From contig OY986438.1 of the NCBI GenBank assembly GCA_963920525.1, positions 74,510,636 through 74,574,635 of the forward strand: DNA of 64,000 nucleotides. The letters are read 5' to 3'. Made by a program: the position numbers and the translations under genes. Positions 12,436-23,457 of the stretch are shown piece by piece; the stretch's first letter is position 1; each line of letters opens with the position of its first letter. The notes under the pieces were generated by a model, which was not told where the DNA came from, made no database searches, and was given only the letters and a program-made list of their open reading frames with translations. Source of the stretch: Dichetophora obliterata. Taxonomy: Eukaryota; Arthropoda; Insecta; Diptera; Sciomyzidae.

Positions 12436-12621
12436 TCAAGATATAGCAAAATAGATAAAGCCAAAGCAATCCCCGAGCCTGCAAACACTTTCCCTATCCG
12501 AAAACACCTCTTTGAAGATTGTAGCTCTTAATAAGCGATTATAACGGTTTGCACGTGCAGTATCTCGCCACACATTCGACTTACTTTGACCACCTATGTT
12601 AGCTCGTCCTCTCCTTGGCAT
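12436..12621 (-). pseudogene. N-terminal stub of Helentron Rep/helicase
   Basis: The frame opens MPRRGRANIGGQSKSN and continues RDTARANRYNR. This strongly resembles the conserved start of arthropod Helentron Rep-helicase proteins (MPRRGR-x-x-IG followed by basic Arg/Asn-rich sequence). Only about 62 codons remain of a protein normally over 1000 residues; the rolling-circle and helicase domains are absent. I chose the internal ATG at 12621 because the family begins MPRRGR, rather than the upstream in-frame ATG at 12669. Confidence 0.5.
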
Positions 12622-12767
12622 TGTAATAAACACATAAAACGACACGGAATTGCTTTCACTGTAACTCAAATCTTTCGAACTTACCTTGATAATTTCACAT
12701 TATTGAAATCTTAAAACTGAGTCCTCGAGTCTTGCTTAACCGTGTTGCGGCCCCGTTGCCAAACGCA

Positions 12768-13570
12768 AATAAAATGTTATCAGTGAAACTGCATATGTAA
12801 ATTGTCGTCGAATACTGAATTCCATGGGAGTGCGACCAATAACTCAAAATCTGTTGAATTTCTCTAATTTAGGTTGTATGGTATATGCCACGCCCCCTTG
12901 TGCAACGCCATACGGTGTTATTAGTAAAACTGCATGTGTAAATTGAGTTCGAATACTGAATTCCGAGGCTGTGCGGCTTATAATTCAAAAGCTGTTCGAT
13001 ATCGGAAATTTGGGTTGTATGGGAGGTGCCACTCCTCTTTGTCCAAAGTTCATAAAATGTTATCAATGAAATTGCATGTGTAAATTGTGGTCGAATACCG
13101 AATTCCGGGGCTATGTGGCTTATAACTCCAAAGCAATCCGATAGCGCAAATTTGAGTTGCATGGGAAGTGCCACGCCCCCTTTTCCAACGCTCATAAAAT
13201 GTTATCAGTAAAACCGAATGTGTAAATTGAGGTCGAAAACTGAATTCCATGGTTGTGCCACCTATAACTCAAAAGCTATTCAATTTCTCAAATTTGGGTT
13301 GTATGGGAGGTGCTACGCCCCCTTGTCCAACGCCATACAATTTATAAGTGAAACGGAACGTGTAAACTGTGATCGAATACCGAATTCTGAGGCTGTGGGG
13401 CCTATAACTCCAAATCTATTCGATATCGCAAACTTGGGTTGTATGGGAGGTGACACGACCCCTTGTCCGACTCCCATAAAATGTTATCAGTGAAGTGGTA
13501 TGTGCAAATTATGGTCGAATACCGAATTCCGAGGCTGTGCGGCTTATAACTCCAAAGCTATTCGAATACT
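12768..13570 (+). repeat. ~142-bp tandem minisatellite, about five and a half units
   Basis: Each unit reads, in order, ATAAAATGTTATCAGTGAAAC, a CATGTGTAAATTG block, CGAATACTGAATTCCG, TATAACTCAAAAGCTATTCG, and TTGGGTTGTATGGGAGGTG with CACGCCCCCTTGTCC. The ATGTTATCA landmark recurs near 12774, 12915, 13056, 13199, 13337 and 13480, so the period is about 142 bases with 10-25% drift. The same family, inverted, occurs at 31258-31990. Confidence 0.85.
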
Positions 13571-13769
13571 TCCTATAAAAAACAAAATTTTTATACAGAA
13601 AGCTTATTGATTTGTAGGCGGTAAAAACGGGTGTGGCAAAATTTTATTTTTCTCTAAACCTTCCCTGATATGAGGCAAATAAAACGAAAAAAAATATTAA
13701 AATCGGCCGAGCCGTTTTAGCGAGACTCACGCACACGCATTTGATTTTTATATATATTGATAGAAGTTT

Positions 13770-14054
13770 AGAAAATTTTTATTTTTAAAATCATTAGAAT
13801 CAAAAACAAAAACACAACAAATTATATATTCTTAATTATATAACCTCACATAAAAACGTAATGTACAAAGAAAATATATACGTATATTTTAAATGAATCA
13901 TTCATTTCAAAGTTACGATATATAACTTTCTCTTAAAATTAATTAATCAAAACAAATATTAAAATTAGGTGCAATAATTATATTAAGCTTTACATGTTTA
14001 GTGTAAGGCTATGTCAGTTTCTGAACATCGACCCGACCTGCAGAACCCTTTTAT
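13770..14054. other. AT-rich spacer
   Basis: AT-rich sequence between the Helentron-like element and the polypurine tract at 14055. No gene is seen. It is probably internal sequence of the LTR element. Confidence 0.4.
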
Positions 14055-15237
14055 AAGGGGGGAGAGATGTTGTATCTCACAACATTACTCAGTACATTTT
14101 GTACACCCAGACCTCACACGAGTTCCTAAGAACCATTTAAAAAAACAACTTAAAAAATCCAAACCAACAAACAACATAAAATATTGTTTACAGATGTCAA
14201 TACAAATGCAGCGATTTGCATTTCGCCATAAACAGTTCTTAATTTCATGAACGACAGAGACCCAATTTGAGTACGGTGACTCAAATTGCCGGCATTCATC
14301 AAAAGGAGATAGTAAACAAAGACTGACCTAATTTAAGCGCACACGCTTAAATTACCAAACAAACAAAACCAATGCTTTGTTTTTAATTTTCAAGTGTTTC
14401 TGGCTACAACGTCGGCGGCAACAAAAGCAAGACATTTGGGGTATTCTCTATGTCTAGGATATGCCCGTTGCAAGAATAGGAAATATACAATGCGGGCACC
14501 GCCGCAACAACAAAATACAAGTAAAAAAAAAACCGTACAATATTTCCTATGTATGCTACACTGAAACCCATGTATACGGCGATGCTATAAAGCATAGTTT
14601 TATGAAATGCAACCCTGTGTATGTAATGAGAAAGAAAAGAATAAGAGAGAACCAAACATAAGGTGGAATGAGCATGAAGTGCAGATTATTATAGAGTTCT
14701 TTGAGATGTTGATGTTACTATGCTACGCTTGTACAATAGGGAGCTCTCGATTCATTGGATATTTTAGTACAGGATTGTTACAATCCGGGCTCTCATGCAA
14801 TTATGCTAGACATAGAGAATACCCCTATTGCACTGTTTGGTTCACCGGCATCAGCTTGCACGGTCAGCATAAAGCCGTTCATTTACCTATCCTAGTATGC
14901 AAAGTGTGCGTGATCGCGTACCGCTAAGGGAAAGGTAAAATTACAAGTGAAGTAAATTTAAATTTACATATTGACAAGGCATATTTTGAATTATGTATTG
15001 GCAATAATTTTCACTTATTGGAAATCTTTGGGAATTAATAACGTCATTGTAAAGGGAGGACTTTCCTTTATAAACCTCGCGGTCGACCAGAAACAGACAG
15101 AGCTATACAAGAGTCAACTTACTAAGGTCGCAGCTTAGCCTAGACAGCGGGCCTTAAAAAGAATTTAAAAACATTTAAATAAAAGTCTCTAGCAGTAAAA
15201 CGCTAGCTTTAAAAACAAAACTCAGTCGTTTTATTCA
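14055..15237 (+). mobile_element. Polypurine tract plus probable LTR
   Basis: A polypurine tract (AAGGGGGGAGAGA, 14055-14067) is followed directly by TGTTGTATCTCACAACA, a good LTR 5' edge. Inside are a TATA-like CTTTATAAACC (about 15064) and an AATAAAAG signal (about 15176). The segment ends near TTATTCA at 15237. The TG...CA edges, TATA box and poly-A signal about 110 bases apart fit U3-R-U5. It may be the 3' LTR of the env-bearing element. No second LTR or target duplication was found, so the ends are tentative. Confidence 0.4.
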
Positions 15238-15239
15238 GC

Positions 15240-16180
15240 TCCCCGTCTTTGGTCTCTCTTCTCCTTGCGGAAAGCACGGAGACCCCGGACGTTAAATACA
15301 ACAGATTCAATAATCTCCAGAAATGTGAAACATGGAAACTCAATATTAAGTTCTCTAAATATGAAGTAATCTTGTTTCGTACCCCGCTCAGACGCGGAAA
15401 CTACGATCTTCGTAAAAATTGGAAAAATTAAAAAATTGCTACTATAAACGGTTTTCATATACCAAACAAATTAAATGTTCGTTACTTGGGTGTTTATTTA
15501 GATAAATTGTTGTATTTTAATGAACATATAAATATCGCACTAAAAAAAGCAAGAGTAGCCTTTATGTCACTAAAAAGGCTTTTCTTCTCACGTCATTTAA
15601 GAAGTGATGTACGACCAATAATAACATACGCGTCCAATATGGTGGAACATTGGCCCGTCATATATGAAAAAAATTCGCATATTCGAGAGAAGATGCCTAC
15701 GAGCATGTATGGATATGTACTGAAGCCCACATACAAATTACAAACATTATATTTCGAATAGGAATCTTCTTAATGCTTCCGGATTATCAAGAATCAATAA
15801 CGTAATACTCGAACAAACTCGCAATCTTTTCGCGCGAGCAACTCTTATTGAGAATAGTTTTATTTCAGGAGCATTGTACCCAAATCCCAAGTACTTCGAA
15901 CATGCTTTAGAAAAAGGATTAATACCACCTGAAGCTTTCTTGTATCTCGATGCATTAGGCTATTTGTCAGACTCATGCAACATTCCTATAATTTACCACG
16001 TAGCTAGAAGAGCAACTGATAAAAGAATCCAACACTCACTGATGATGGCCGATAACCGACTGACAATTTGGAGATATTGTAGTAACATACCTGAGCGTGA
16101 TAAAGTTAACGCCGAACGATTGAATAACTACAAATACTGGTGGCTTGACTGGGGTGAAGCTATCAGCCAACCCTAATGTT
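15240..16180 (+). pseudogene. Reverse transcriptase C-terminal fragment of a non-LTR element
   Basis: Plus-strand pieces in several frames read as RT palm/thumb (LNIKFSKYEVILFRTP, then VRYLGVYLDKLLYFNEHI). They continue to a C-terminal region with PIIYHVARRATDKRIQHSL and NAERLNNYKYWWLDWGE. The final 100-codon frame at 15874-16176 is intact, while upstream parts have stops. It is a 5'-truncated, decayed copy; its 3' UTR probably extends toward 16390. The clade is uncertain within Jockey/R1-like elements. Confidence 0.7.
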
Positions 16181-16199
16181 TCCCTTCATTTTTTTGATG

Positions 16200-17145
16200 T
16201 GAGCGGCTTGGCCGGCTGTGGGACATGGGCGACAATATTAACTTTTAATTAAATTAATTGTTTGCGCTTGTTTTTCGCTACGGGTACTTGTGCTCATAAC
16301 GAGGGGCAAAATGATTTCCTTATTTTTAAATAGTCTTAGTTGTAAATAGTATTAGTCTGTAATATTTTTATATATAAAGTTTTTTCTAAATGACCTTGTT
16401 ATTTATTATGTTGATTTTATATGATTTAAATTAATGTCCAAGTTAGAACAATTAATTGTACTAACGTACTTTCCAAAGAAACAACAACAACAACAAAGTT
16501 TTTTCGATATGAAAAGGAAAAAAGCACTAGCTGATTTTATTGCAATTTCGGCCGTGCTGAAAGCTTCATCAGAAATCTTTGTGGTACCCTTGCAAGCGCG
16601 CACTAGCGCACTGCACCACAGAGGCGATGAGATTTGAAGTGTCAATTTCTCAGTTTTTCTCCCATTTCACATGCTCACATTTGTTGTATTTTTGCTTTAC
16701 TTTAGTCTTTATGCTTATGTTATTATATGGAGTCCAACAGTCTGCTGGAAGTCTTCCAAAAACAAAGCATGGTTACTGAAATTGTTTTTTTAGATTTTGT
16801 ATTTAGTATTTAGTATTTAAAATCAAGTATGATTTAAACTATCAAACATTTAGAATTTGTATTTAAATCATATAAACTCAACATAATTTTTATATTTATT
16901 TAAAAACTTTTTGTTACATAAATAATAGTTTTGATTCCCTTTTTTCTATTAAAGCTAAATTAAATATAGTACAAAAGCAAAAAATATACAACAGTTATTG
17001 ACAGATCCGAAACAAATAATAAAAGTATATAGCATGTATTGAGATCCTTTAACATTAAGGCCGTTATCTCATATAGATTCATTGTTATACTTATAAAATT
17101 ATATAATTGTTAATTTGGGATAAATAAAAATTTATTATTAAAAAA
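16200..17145. other. AT-rich stretch, no gene seen
   Basis: The left part is likely the 3' UTR of the preceding retroelement fragment. The rest is AT-rich with no supported gene. A small frame at 16434-16637 (plus) is glutamine-rich from a CAACAACAACAA run. Confidence 0.5.
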
Positions 17146-17149
17146 AAGT

Positions 17150-17930
17150 TCTCTGGAAAGATATTGTTTCTGTTAAAGCCTTGATTTAAATTGATTTAAA
17201 ATTGTTGCTATTGCTATTATATCTGTTATTGCTGTTTGAATTGCTATTTTGATAATTTCTGTGATTATAATTTTGCACGTTGTTGATGCTAAAATTTTTT
17301 TTATGACCTGCCCTCTCTGTTCTCTAAAACTATAATTGTTTCAAATTTGGAAAATATTATTTTCATTGGATTTTAAACTTACTTCTACTACCATACACCT
17401 CTCAACAGCTTTACCAAATGTTTTAGTTGGATTTGCTAGTAATATGTTTCTATATCAACACCTTTTGAGAAAATATTGAGCGCCATGCTTTCGTTTATTT
17501 TGTATACCGCATCTTTCGCGTTTTTTACTAGGGCTTTCTAAGCTTTTTATTTTATACGAACTTAGCTGATTTTTCTCTAAATGCTGCTATTGGCATATTA
17601 TTTTGTTTTAGCAAACTGAATTCATTTAAGATTTGTTGTAAATTTTTCGGATTTGAGTATGACTTTCCAATAAATTTTTTAATTCTGCCAATGCAGAAGG
17701 CCGGTTTGAATGTCCAAGTATGCTGCGTACTTGGGTAGTTAATTTAATGTTATAAATTTATTTCACAAAAATTTCCCTATCATCATCTTTCACTAAATCG
17801 TGCAATAATTCCGCTTGTACAATAAAATTCTCTAACCCATTAAAAACTTGTAGGTTTTTACCTACCACATTAATATTAAAATTTGACATTTTTTGCAAAA
17901 TTTTTTTTCTCCCAAATGTTTGATAAGTCT
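17150..17930 (-). pseudogene. Gypsy-type gag relic
   Basis: Read on the minus strand in changing frames, the sequence resembles the capsid region of insect Ty3/Gypsy gag. A segment like ELLHDLVKDDDRE (about 17800) precedes a drifted version of the LxxQVRxxLGxxNRP-type motif (about 17720). An asparagine/serine-rich C-terminal tail lies at about 17190-17260. Stops and frameshifts are frequent, so the gene is long dead. The 5' side, toward 18200-18600, may hold its leader and LTR, which I cannot delimit. Confidence 0.5.
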
Positions 17931-17934
17931 AAAT

Positions 17935-19570
17935 CTACAGAAACAATTTCTTTTTAACTTTTTGTATTAACTTTTATAATAGAATTATTTATTATTTGTA
18001 TAATTTCTTCGTAAATATTATTGAATTTTATTTTGAAAATTCGACAATCTTAATTATTTTCAATATTCTCAACTTCAACATTTATATTTAAAAAAAAATT
18101 ATTTACTTTTTATGTATTTACTACTTTATGTTCTATTTTTACTTTTCTTATAATTTAATTTAAATTTGTTGAGTATTAAAATGTTATTTTTAATTGTTTC
18201 CATAAAAATATTTTGCAATAGATTAATTTATATATTTTAATTTGTATGAAACACCCTGTGGTAGTACCAACATATAAAATATGTCCCAGCTAGAACAGTA
18301 ACTGTTACATACGGCGTATATAACACGAGCGGTCACACTATTTGCGTTACGTCCATATAAAATTTTTCTTACAAAACTTGTGACCATTGCTCAAGCGGTG
18401 ATCAAAATGTCACAAAGTTTGCATCTCTGATTCTAATCCGTGTGATCTGGCATCCCTTTCTGCCGCACATGTTCTTACCATGAGAAAAATATAAAGCTAA
18501 ACTGATCACACCAATTAAGAATTAAGTTGTGCGCTATCCTCCCCTTCTCCCTATGCCGTTGTGTCTAGACCACCCCATAGCCGATAGGTTAGAACTCTGG
18601 CCTGTTATATGCCAAATTATAAACACAATTGTTTTAAGTTTTTGAATTATTTGTTTAATAAAATATTTACCTTCCAGATAGATTTTGAATTATGATTATA
18701 AAATTTTAACCAACAAACAACTATAAAAGAATAAATCGGCATGAAGAGCACAGAACATCAAAAGCACATTTTCGCAGTTGCTTGTTTTGAAACAATTTGT
18801 CCGAAGTATTCATCAGTAGCTATTCAATTTGTTAATCTAAAAAGAAAAAAATATTAAACTTCGTATGCACTATTTTTAATTTATTTTCAAAACTTCCATT
18901 TGACTTCACCGTTTTGTGTTGCGTGTTTATTTTTCTTGTTGAGTTTATTTTATGACCGCAAAAGAGCTAGACATACAAACACATATAGCTTTCCTTGTTT
19001 CCCATGAAATGACAGCGTAAGAGTGTATTGGAGAACACCAAATTCTGTTTCGTTGTGTATGTAAACTTGTTACAGCTGTCCAGCAGGGGTGTTACTAAAT
19101 ATAAGAAAGTAAGCAAAAGAAAACGAAGAACTAAATGACGTTTTAGTTCGTGAATGAAAAGAAACCGGTCGCATGTGTGTAAAATTAATATAAAAAATTT
19201 TCTTAAAAAAATATAAAAGTAAGTTGAGTTTCATTAATTAAATTGTCTTCATTGTGTTTAAATATGTGCAATTATTGTGTATACAGTGTTTAAAAACAAA
19301 TATATGCTGCTTGTTTTTGGTGCAGCATGCAAAAGCGAAAAAGAAAGATAAACTAAAAACTATATATGCAGATTTTTTTCTGCTTGTGTTCAAAAAAATA
19401 TATATAATTATATAAGAATATGTGTATGTGAGTGCTATTTTCATAACCTTTTTTTTTTGTTTAAACTAGTTTTTTTCGTCCATTTGCATTGATTCCTTGG
19501 TCCGTGTTGCAGGATCGCCATATAGGGTTTGCCGCGAGTACTTTTATATCGTTCACGCGTTTACGCATTT
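17935..19570. other. No gene seen; possible LTR or leader of the gag relic
   Basis: AT-rich DNA. The part at 18240-18620 has higher complexity and might be LTR sequence of the minus-strand gag relic, but no paired repeat was found. The small frame at 19238-19444 (minus) is hydrophobic low complexity. Confidence 0.4.
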
Positions 19571-19574
19571 TTAA

Positions 19575-19790
19575 CGCGATTTAAAAAAGAACTTCTTTGA
19601 GTTTATTTCTATTTTAATGCCAGCACTTAAAAATGCTGTTGGCCTTTGTAAAAAAAAATTTCCTATGAAATGTTAAAAAAAATAAGGAGCTGTTTTGTTA
19701 AAGCTCAAGACTTAATTAATTTTATTTTCAGATTTGTTCTGATTATAAAGTTAAACAACGGGATTTTAGACTTAAGAAATAAATTACAAA
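19575..19790 (+). repeat. Diverged dispersed repeat, copy 1
   Basis: This segment contains ATGCCAGCACTTAAAAATGC and, further on, ATAAAGTTAAACAACGGGATTT. Both are paralleled at 21905-22085 (GCCGGCGCTTAAAAACGCC; ATAAAGCTAAATAACGGTATTT). The same order and spacing in both places indicates two copies of one element, perhaps a leader of an LTR retrotransposon. Confidence 0.45.
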
Positions 19791-20147
19791 AAAATATATG
19801 TTTTAGTTAAAAAAAATCTTAAATAGTTAGAATAGCATTATTTTATGTAAATATAAAGTGCACTGCCCTTATTGTTGTGCAAGTGAATAAGAATGAAAAT
19901 AATAGTCATGTGCTTGTTTTGTTTGTTTGTTCTTATAACTAACATAAATGTATTAACGCTACATTCATAGAACTATTTAGTTTGTAGTTAAATTATTATG
20001 TGTTTGATGTTTATATATAATACGTGAATATATACATGTGTTTAAGTTGTAGTTATAGAAATGTTTAGGTTAGAGTGAACTACAATATAGTTTATCGTTA
20101 TATAATTAATAAAATTATAATATTTAATAATTATATAAAAATAATTT

Positions 20148-20333
20148 TTAAATAAAACTGCAATTGCAGCGGGAATCCTCGCATTCGACGACATCTGGTT
20201 CATCAACTTGCACTTGTAGTTGCTTGCAACTTGCAGCTAATTTTGAGTTTTTTCGAAGACAATATACGTGCTTTACTTTACTGTCCCGTGTACACGAAGG
20301 GTAAAGTACTTCACGAATCCAGTGTCGAATCAC
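20148..20333 (-). CDS. Unassigned 61-codon frame
   Basis: The frame encodes a short cysteine-containing peptide (five Cys) starting MIRHWIREVLYPS, with an acidic, Cys-rich end. GC is clearly higher than in the flanks, which could mean former coding sequence. I recognise no family. It lies between two copies of a diverged repeat family and may be part of a transposon or an isolated exon-like fragment. I consider it weak. Confidence 0.2.
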   Translation of the reverse strand: MIRHWIREVLYPSCTRDSKVKHVYCLRKNSKLAASCKQLQVQVDEPDVVECEDSRCNCSFI

Positions 20334-20454
20334 GGCGCCCCAGTTATCGTAATCACCCCCGATAAGTGGTTGTCAAAGCTACTTACCCTACCTTATTATT
20401 CTGGCACGGAAACTACAATACACACGGTACACATATATGCCTAAATAGGGCCCC

Positions 20455-20616
20455 TCAAATACCCATACTACACGATGTCCGTTTGCTCGGCATACACATG
20501 GGCGTACAATATGGTTGTTGTTTTAATCTAAAAAATTTTTAACAGTTTCGCATTGGAAGCAACAACAAAATTATTTGTACGCCGAGCAAACCTACATAGT
20601 GTAATATGGGCATAAC
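20455..20616. repeat. Imperfect palindrome with GTTTGCTCGGC arms
   Basis: The left arm has ACACGATGTCC then GTTTGCTCGGC (about 20471-20492). The right arm has GCCGAGCAAAC then CTACATAGTGT (about 20581-20603). The arms extend about 33 bases with a few mismatches around a ~90-base centre. Its outer parts share the TACTACATGT motif found at the other repeat blocks in 20.4-22.5 kb. Confidence 0.6.
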
Positions 20617-20706
20617 GGAACTACATGTCCATCCGACCTGTCAAGTCATCACACATGTAGTATCGTTCGTGTGCAAGAAATCAAGGCGGATGGACATGTC
20701 CAATGG

Positions 20707-20940
20707 AAGAAAAAAATTTTGCACTTTTTGCTAAGTACTTCCGACATGTAGTTCGGTTTGTGTTCGTGGCCATCCAACTTAGTACATTTTGCCATTTGTT
20801 GAAAATTTTTCAGAGGAGTACATCTCGCGGCAAAACTGCCGAACGTAACAAATGTTATATTTTGGTTCGCATTTTTTTATCTTTACCTAAAATTGTGATG
20901 GCTTGGAATATTTAAAGCAAAAACTATAAAAATAAATGTT
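20707..20940 (+). repeat. Diverged repeat unit, copy A
   Basis: The unit runs from CACTTTTTGCTAAGTAC through CATCCAACTTAGTAC, GGCAAAACTGCCGAACGT and GTGATGGCTTGGAATATTT. It is about 85% alike to copy B at 21126-21372. The small 70-codon frame inside (20703-20915) is not preserved in copy B. Confidence 0.75.
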
Positions 20941-21125
20941 AAAAAAATTTATATTAATGGTTTTAATTTATGTTAACTTTTCGGCAGCTAAGAAATAATT
21001 AAGTCTATCCGACGTCTATCCGACTTCTATCCGATATACGCGATGTGTATGAGGGCAACGAAAAAAGTCCCGTTACTTTATCGAACTACATGTACGTCCA
21101 TCATGTAGTATCGTTTGATGGCCCC

Positions 21126-21372
21126 TAAAAAGTTTTTGACTTTTTGCTAAGTACGTCCGACATATAGTTCCGTTTCTGTGCGTGACCATCCAACTTAGTA
21201 CTTTTTGCCATTTGATGAACATTTTTTAAGAGGAGCACATCTCACGGCAAAACTGCCGAACATCACAAATGTTATATTTTGACGCGAATTTTTTATCTGT
21301 ACCTAAAATCGTGATGGCTTGGAATATTTAAAGTAAAAAAATAAAAATAAATGTTCAAAACAGTTAATATTA
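21126..21372 (+). repeat. Diverged repeat unit, copy B (interrupted by a MITE)
   Basis: It has the same order of motifs as copy A: GACTTTTTGCTAAGTACGT, CATCCAACTTAGTAC, GGCAAAACTGCCGAACAT, GTGATGGCTTGGAATATTT. The spacing between copies is about 419 bases. It is cut at 21373 by the insertion of a 430-bp MITE; the sequence resumes at 21804. Confidence 0.75.
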
Positions 21373-21373
21373 A

Positions 21374-21803
21374 ATGGTATTCCCTTAACGCTTCTTAAAC
21401 TGCTTAAACCTCTTAAACTGCTTAATTTTAAGCAATTGGGGAATTTTAAGCGAACTTTGTATGGGACATTTTTTACAAGGTTTAAGCTACAATTTCTATG
21501 CGTAAATTATGTAAACATGTTTGCTTAAACTACCAGCCGTCAAACTTGAAACGATTCTATTATATGCTCAATTAAAAACTGCTGAAATTCAGATTGTTTT
21601 AAATATTTAATTAGTTTTTTCTTTTCACTTTGCTTAGGCATCATGAATGTTTAAATTTTATTTTGTTCAACTTATAACATCAGCTGTTATTGACATGTGC
21701 GCGGAAAATTACACGGAACGACAAAGAGTGCATTCCCTTAATAAGAGCTCTGAAGTTTACATGTTTACGAAATGGGAAATTTAAACTTTTAAGGGAATAC
21801 CAT
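21374..21803. mobile_element. 430-bp MITE with 16-bp TIRs, TAA target duplication (PIF/Harbinger-like)
   Basis: The ends are perfect inverted repeats, ATGGTATTCCCTTAA at 21374 and TTAAGGGAATACCAT ending at 21803. The element is flanked by TAA at 21371-21373 and 21804-21806. A 3-bp TWA duplication points to the PIF/Harbinger superfamily. It has no coding capacity and is inserted in repeat copy B. Confidence 0.75.
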
Positions 21804-21904
21804 TAATATATTTACTCGATGTTCATCCGACGTCCATCCGACATGTGCGAGGTGTTGTGATGTTTTTAGTTAATTGTTGTTTTAATAAAAAGGATCTGCC
21901 TCGA

Positions 21905-22085
21905 ATTTTTGCCGGCGCTTAAAAACGCCACTGGCTCTAAGTGTTTATTATTTTAATTTGTCAGCCGGCATAAAAATGCACTCAGGCTTTAAATAATAAA
22001 GTCAGCTGATTGAAGCTTGTTTAATTACTGATTTTTATTTCGCAAAGTGGGTGTTTATAAAGCTAAATAACGGTATTTTCTTAAA
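21905..22085 (+). repeat. Diverged dispersed repeat, copy 2
   Basis: This is the counterpart of 19575-19790 (see there). It is followed by repeated AAAGTGCGTGAGTGAAA / AAGTGCGTAATG motifs at 22110-22280, which resemble the leaders of some fly LTR elements. No coding frame is supported. Confidence 0.45.
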
Positions 22086-22399
22086 TCTAAAAAGTGCATA
22101 ATTCTTAACATAAAAAGTGCGTGAGTGAAAAATAAATATTAACTTAATGTGTAAGTGCGTAATGCAAAATAAGTAGATAACTACAATAATAACAATAAAA
22201 TAATAACAAAAGATAATAAAAATAATAAAAGTGCGCGAGTGAAAGAAACAGCACATTAACTTAGTGCGAAAGTGCGTAATGTTAACTTAATATATAACCA
22301 CGGGTCATTGTGCGTGGTGAATAACAATAAACATAGTTACAGTGCAATCAATAAGTTTGTGTACAGCTGGTTGCTTAACTCGGTGCGCACTACAGTGTG

Positions 22400-22476
22400 T
22401 AGGGGCAACGAAAAAAATCCCGTTATTTTATCAAACGTCATGTACATCCAACATGTAGTATCGTTTGAGGGCCCCT
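22400..22476 (+). repeat. 77-bp terminal-type block repeated at 21051-21127
   Basis: Both places read GGCAACGAAAAAA..TCCCGTTA, then CATGTACRTCC, then ATGTAGTATCGTTTGA and GGGCCCC or GGCCCC. A related inverted end is at about 20449 (GGGCCCCTCAAA...ACTACACGATGT) and a further copy near 33459. The GGGCCC edge suggests terminal sequence of a Harbinger-like non-autonomous element. Confidence 0.55.
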
Positions 22477-23457
22477 TATGCGTTTATTACAGGGCGCCTC
22501 GACTACATAGAAGTAAAATATAACAGTGCACCCTAATCAAGTGCGCGTTGCGCTGCGTACCCAAGTGCCACGCAACTTTATTTAACGCTTAACCTAAACT
22601 AGTGCGCTGCGGAAAGAACTGCTGCTCACGAACCAGCTCAGTCTAATGGTTTAAAAATCTTAAAAACTTTTAGTATTGTGTAAAAATCTATTAATATTGC
22701 AAATACTTCCATTTGCAATTGAGATTAATTAATTAATAGCAGCTGATTGCTCTTTGTTCTAATACTTTGGTTTTGTGCAGCCAACTTCACATCCGAACGC
22801 ACTGTCAAAATTGGAAATTCAATTCATGTTGCGGTAGTCCGGTGCGTGTTTCGGTAGGCTTCATACAAAATGTATGTGCATGAGCCGATTTTGACAGTTA
22901 AGGAATGTAAGGAAGCGGTGTAGTTGAAGTGAAATGAAGTATTTTACAAACGCAGTGAAGTTGACACAAGCACAAAAACATTCAAACAGGGCCGCATTCA
23001 ATTATGTAGTAAATAAAGGCGTAAATTATTTTTTATTTTTTAGATGTATGCTTACTATTCAATTTTTATATAGCACCGTTATATAATAGCCGCGTTTTTT
23101 CCAACATCCAAATCTGGATTTTGATTTGCTGCTCATGAAATGTATTTCACAACTAGATGGCGTTGAATTCAACACGAGAATGTCAACAAAAACATATGTT
23201 CTCATAAATTATGTCTTAACAGAAAAATTCAGGTTTTGTTTTAAATTCCAAACTGCTTCAAATTTTTAATGTTTTTAAAAAAAGGTAAAAATGAATACAT
23301 GCAACGAACACATAAACAACAAAATATGTAAGTACTTATTTATTTAAAAAAAAATACCTACAAGCTAACTAGATATATGTTTTTCTCAATGCAGTCCACA
23401 AGCAGCATGAAACTCGAGTAGCATCTTGATGAAAATGACTGCATAGCAGAGCTGTAA

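Larger units (their letters stand above)
12248..13768 (-). mobile_element. Non-autonomous Helentron-like element with internal minisatellite
   Basis: One end carries CTAGCTGGCCCTGTAGAC and the other ATCGGCCGAGCCGTTTTAGC followed by TTTTATATATATTGATA. Both are motifs I associate with widespread arthropod Helitron/Helentron-derived elements. Between them lie the first ~60 codons of a Helentron replicase-helicase (minus) and an array of ~142-bp repeats. The combination of a stub of the autonomous gene plus minisatellite is typical of DINE-1-type non-autonomous copies. Confidence 0.55.

Noticed and set aside
18560..18610. tRNA A-box-like segment (TAGCCGATAGGTTAGAACTCTGG)
   Set aside because: No B box or cloverleaf follows within the expected distance.
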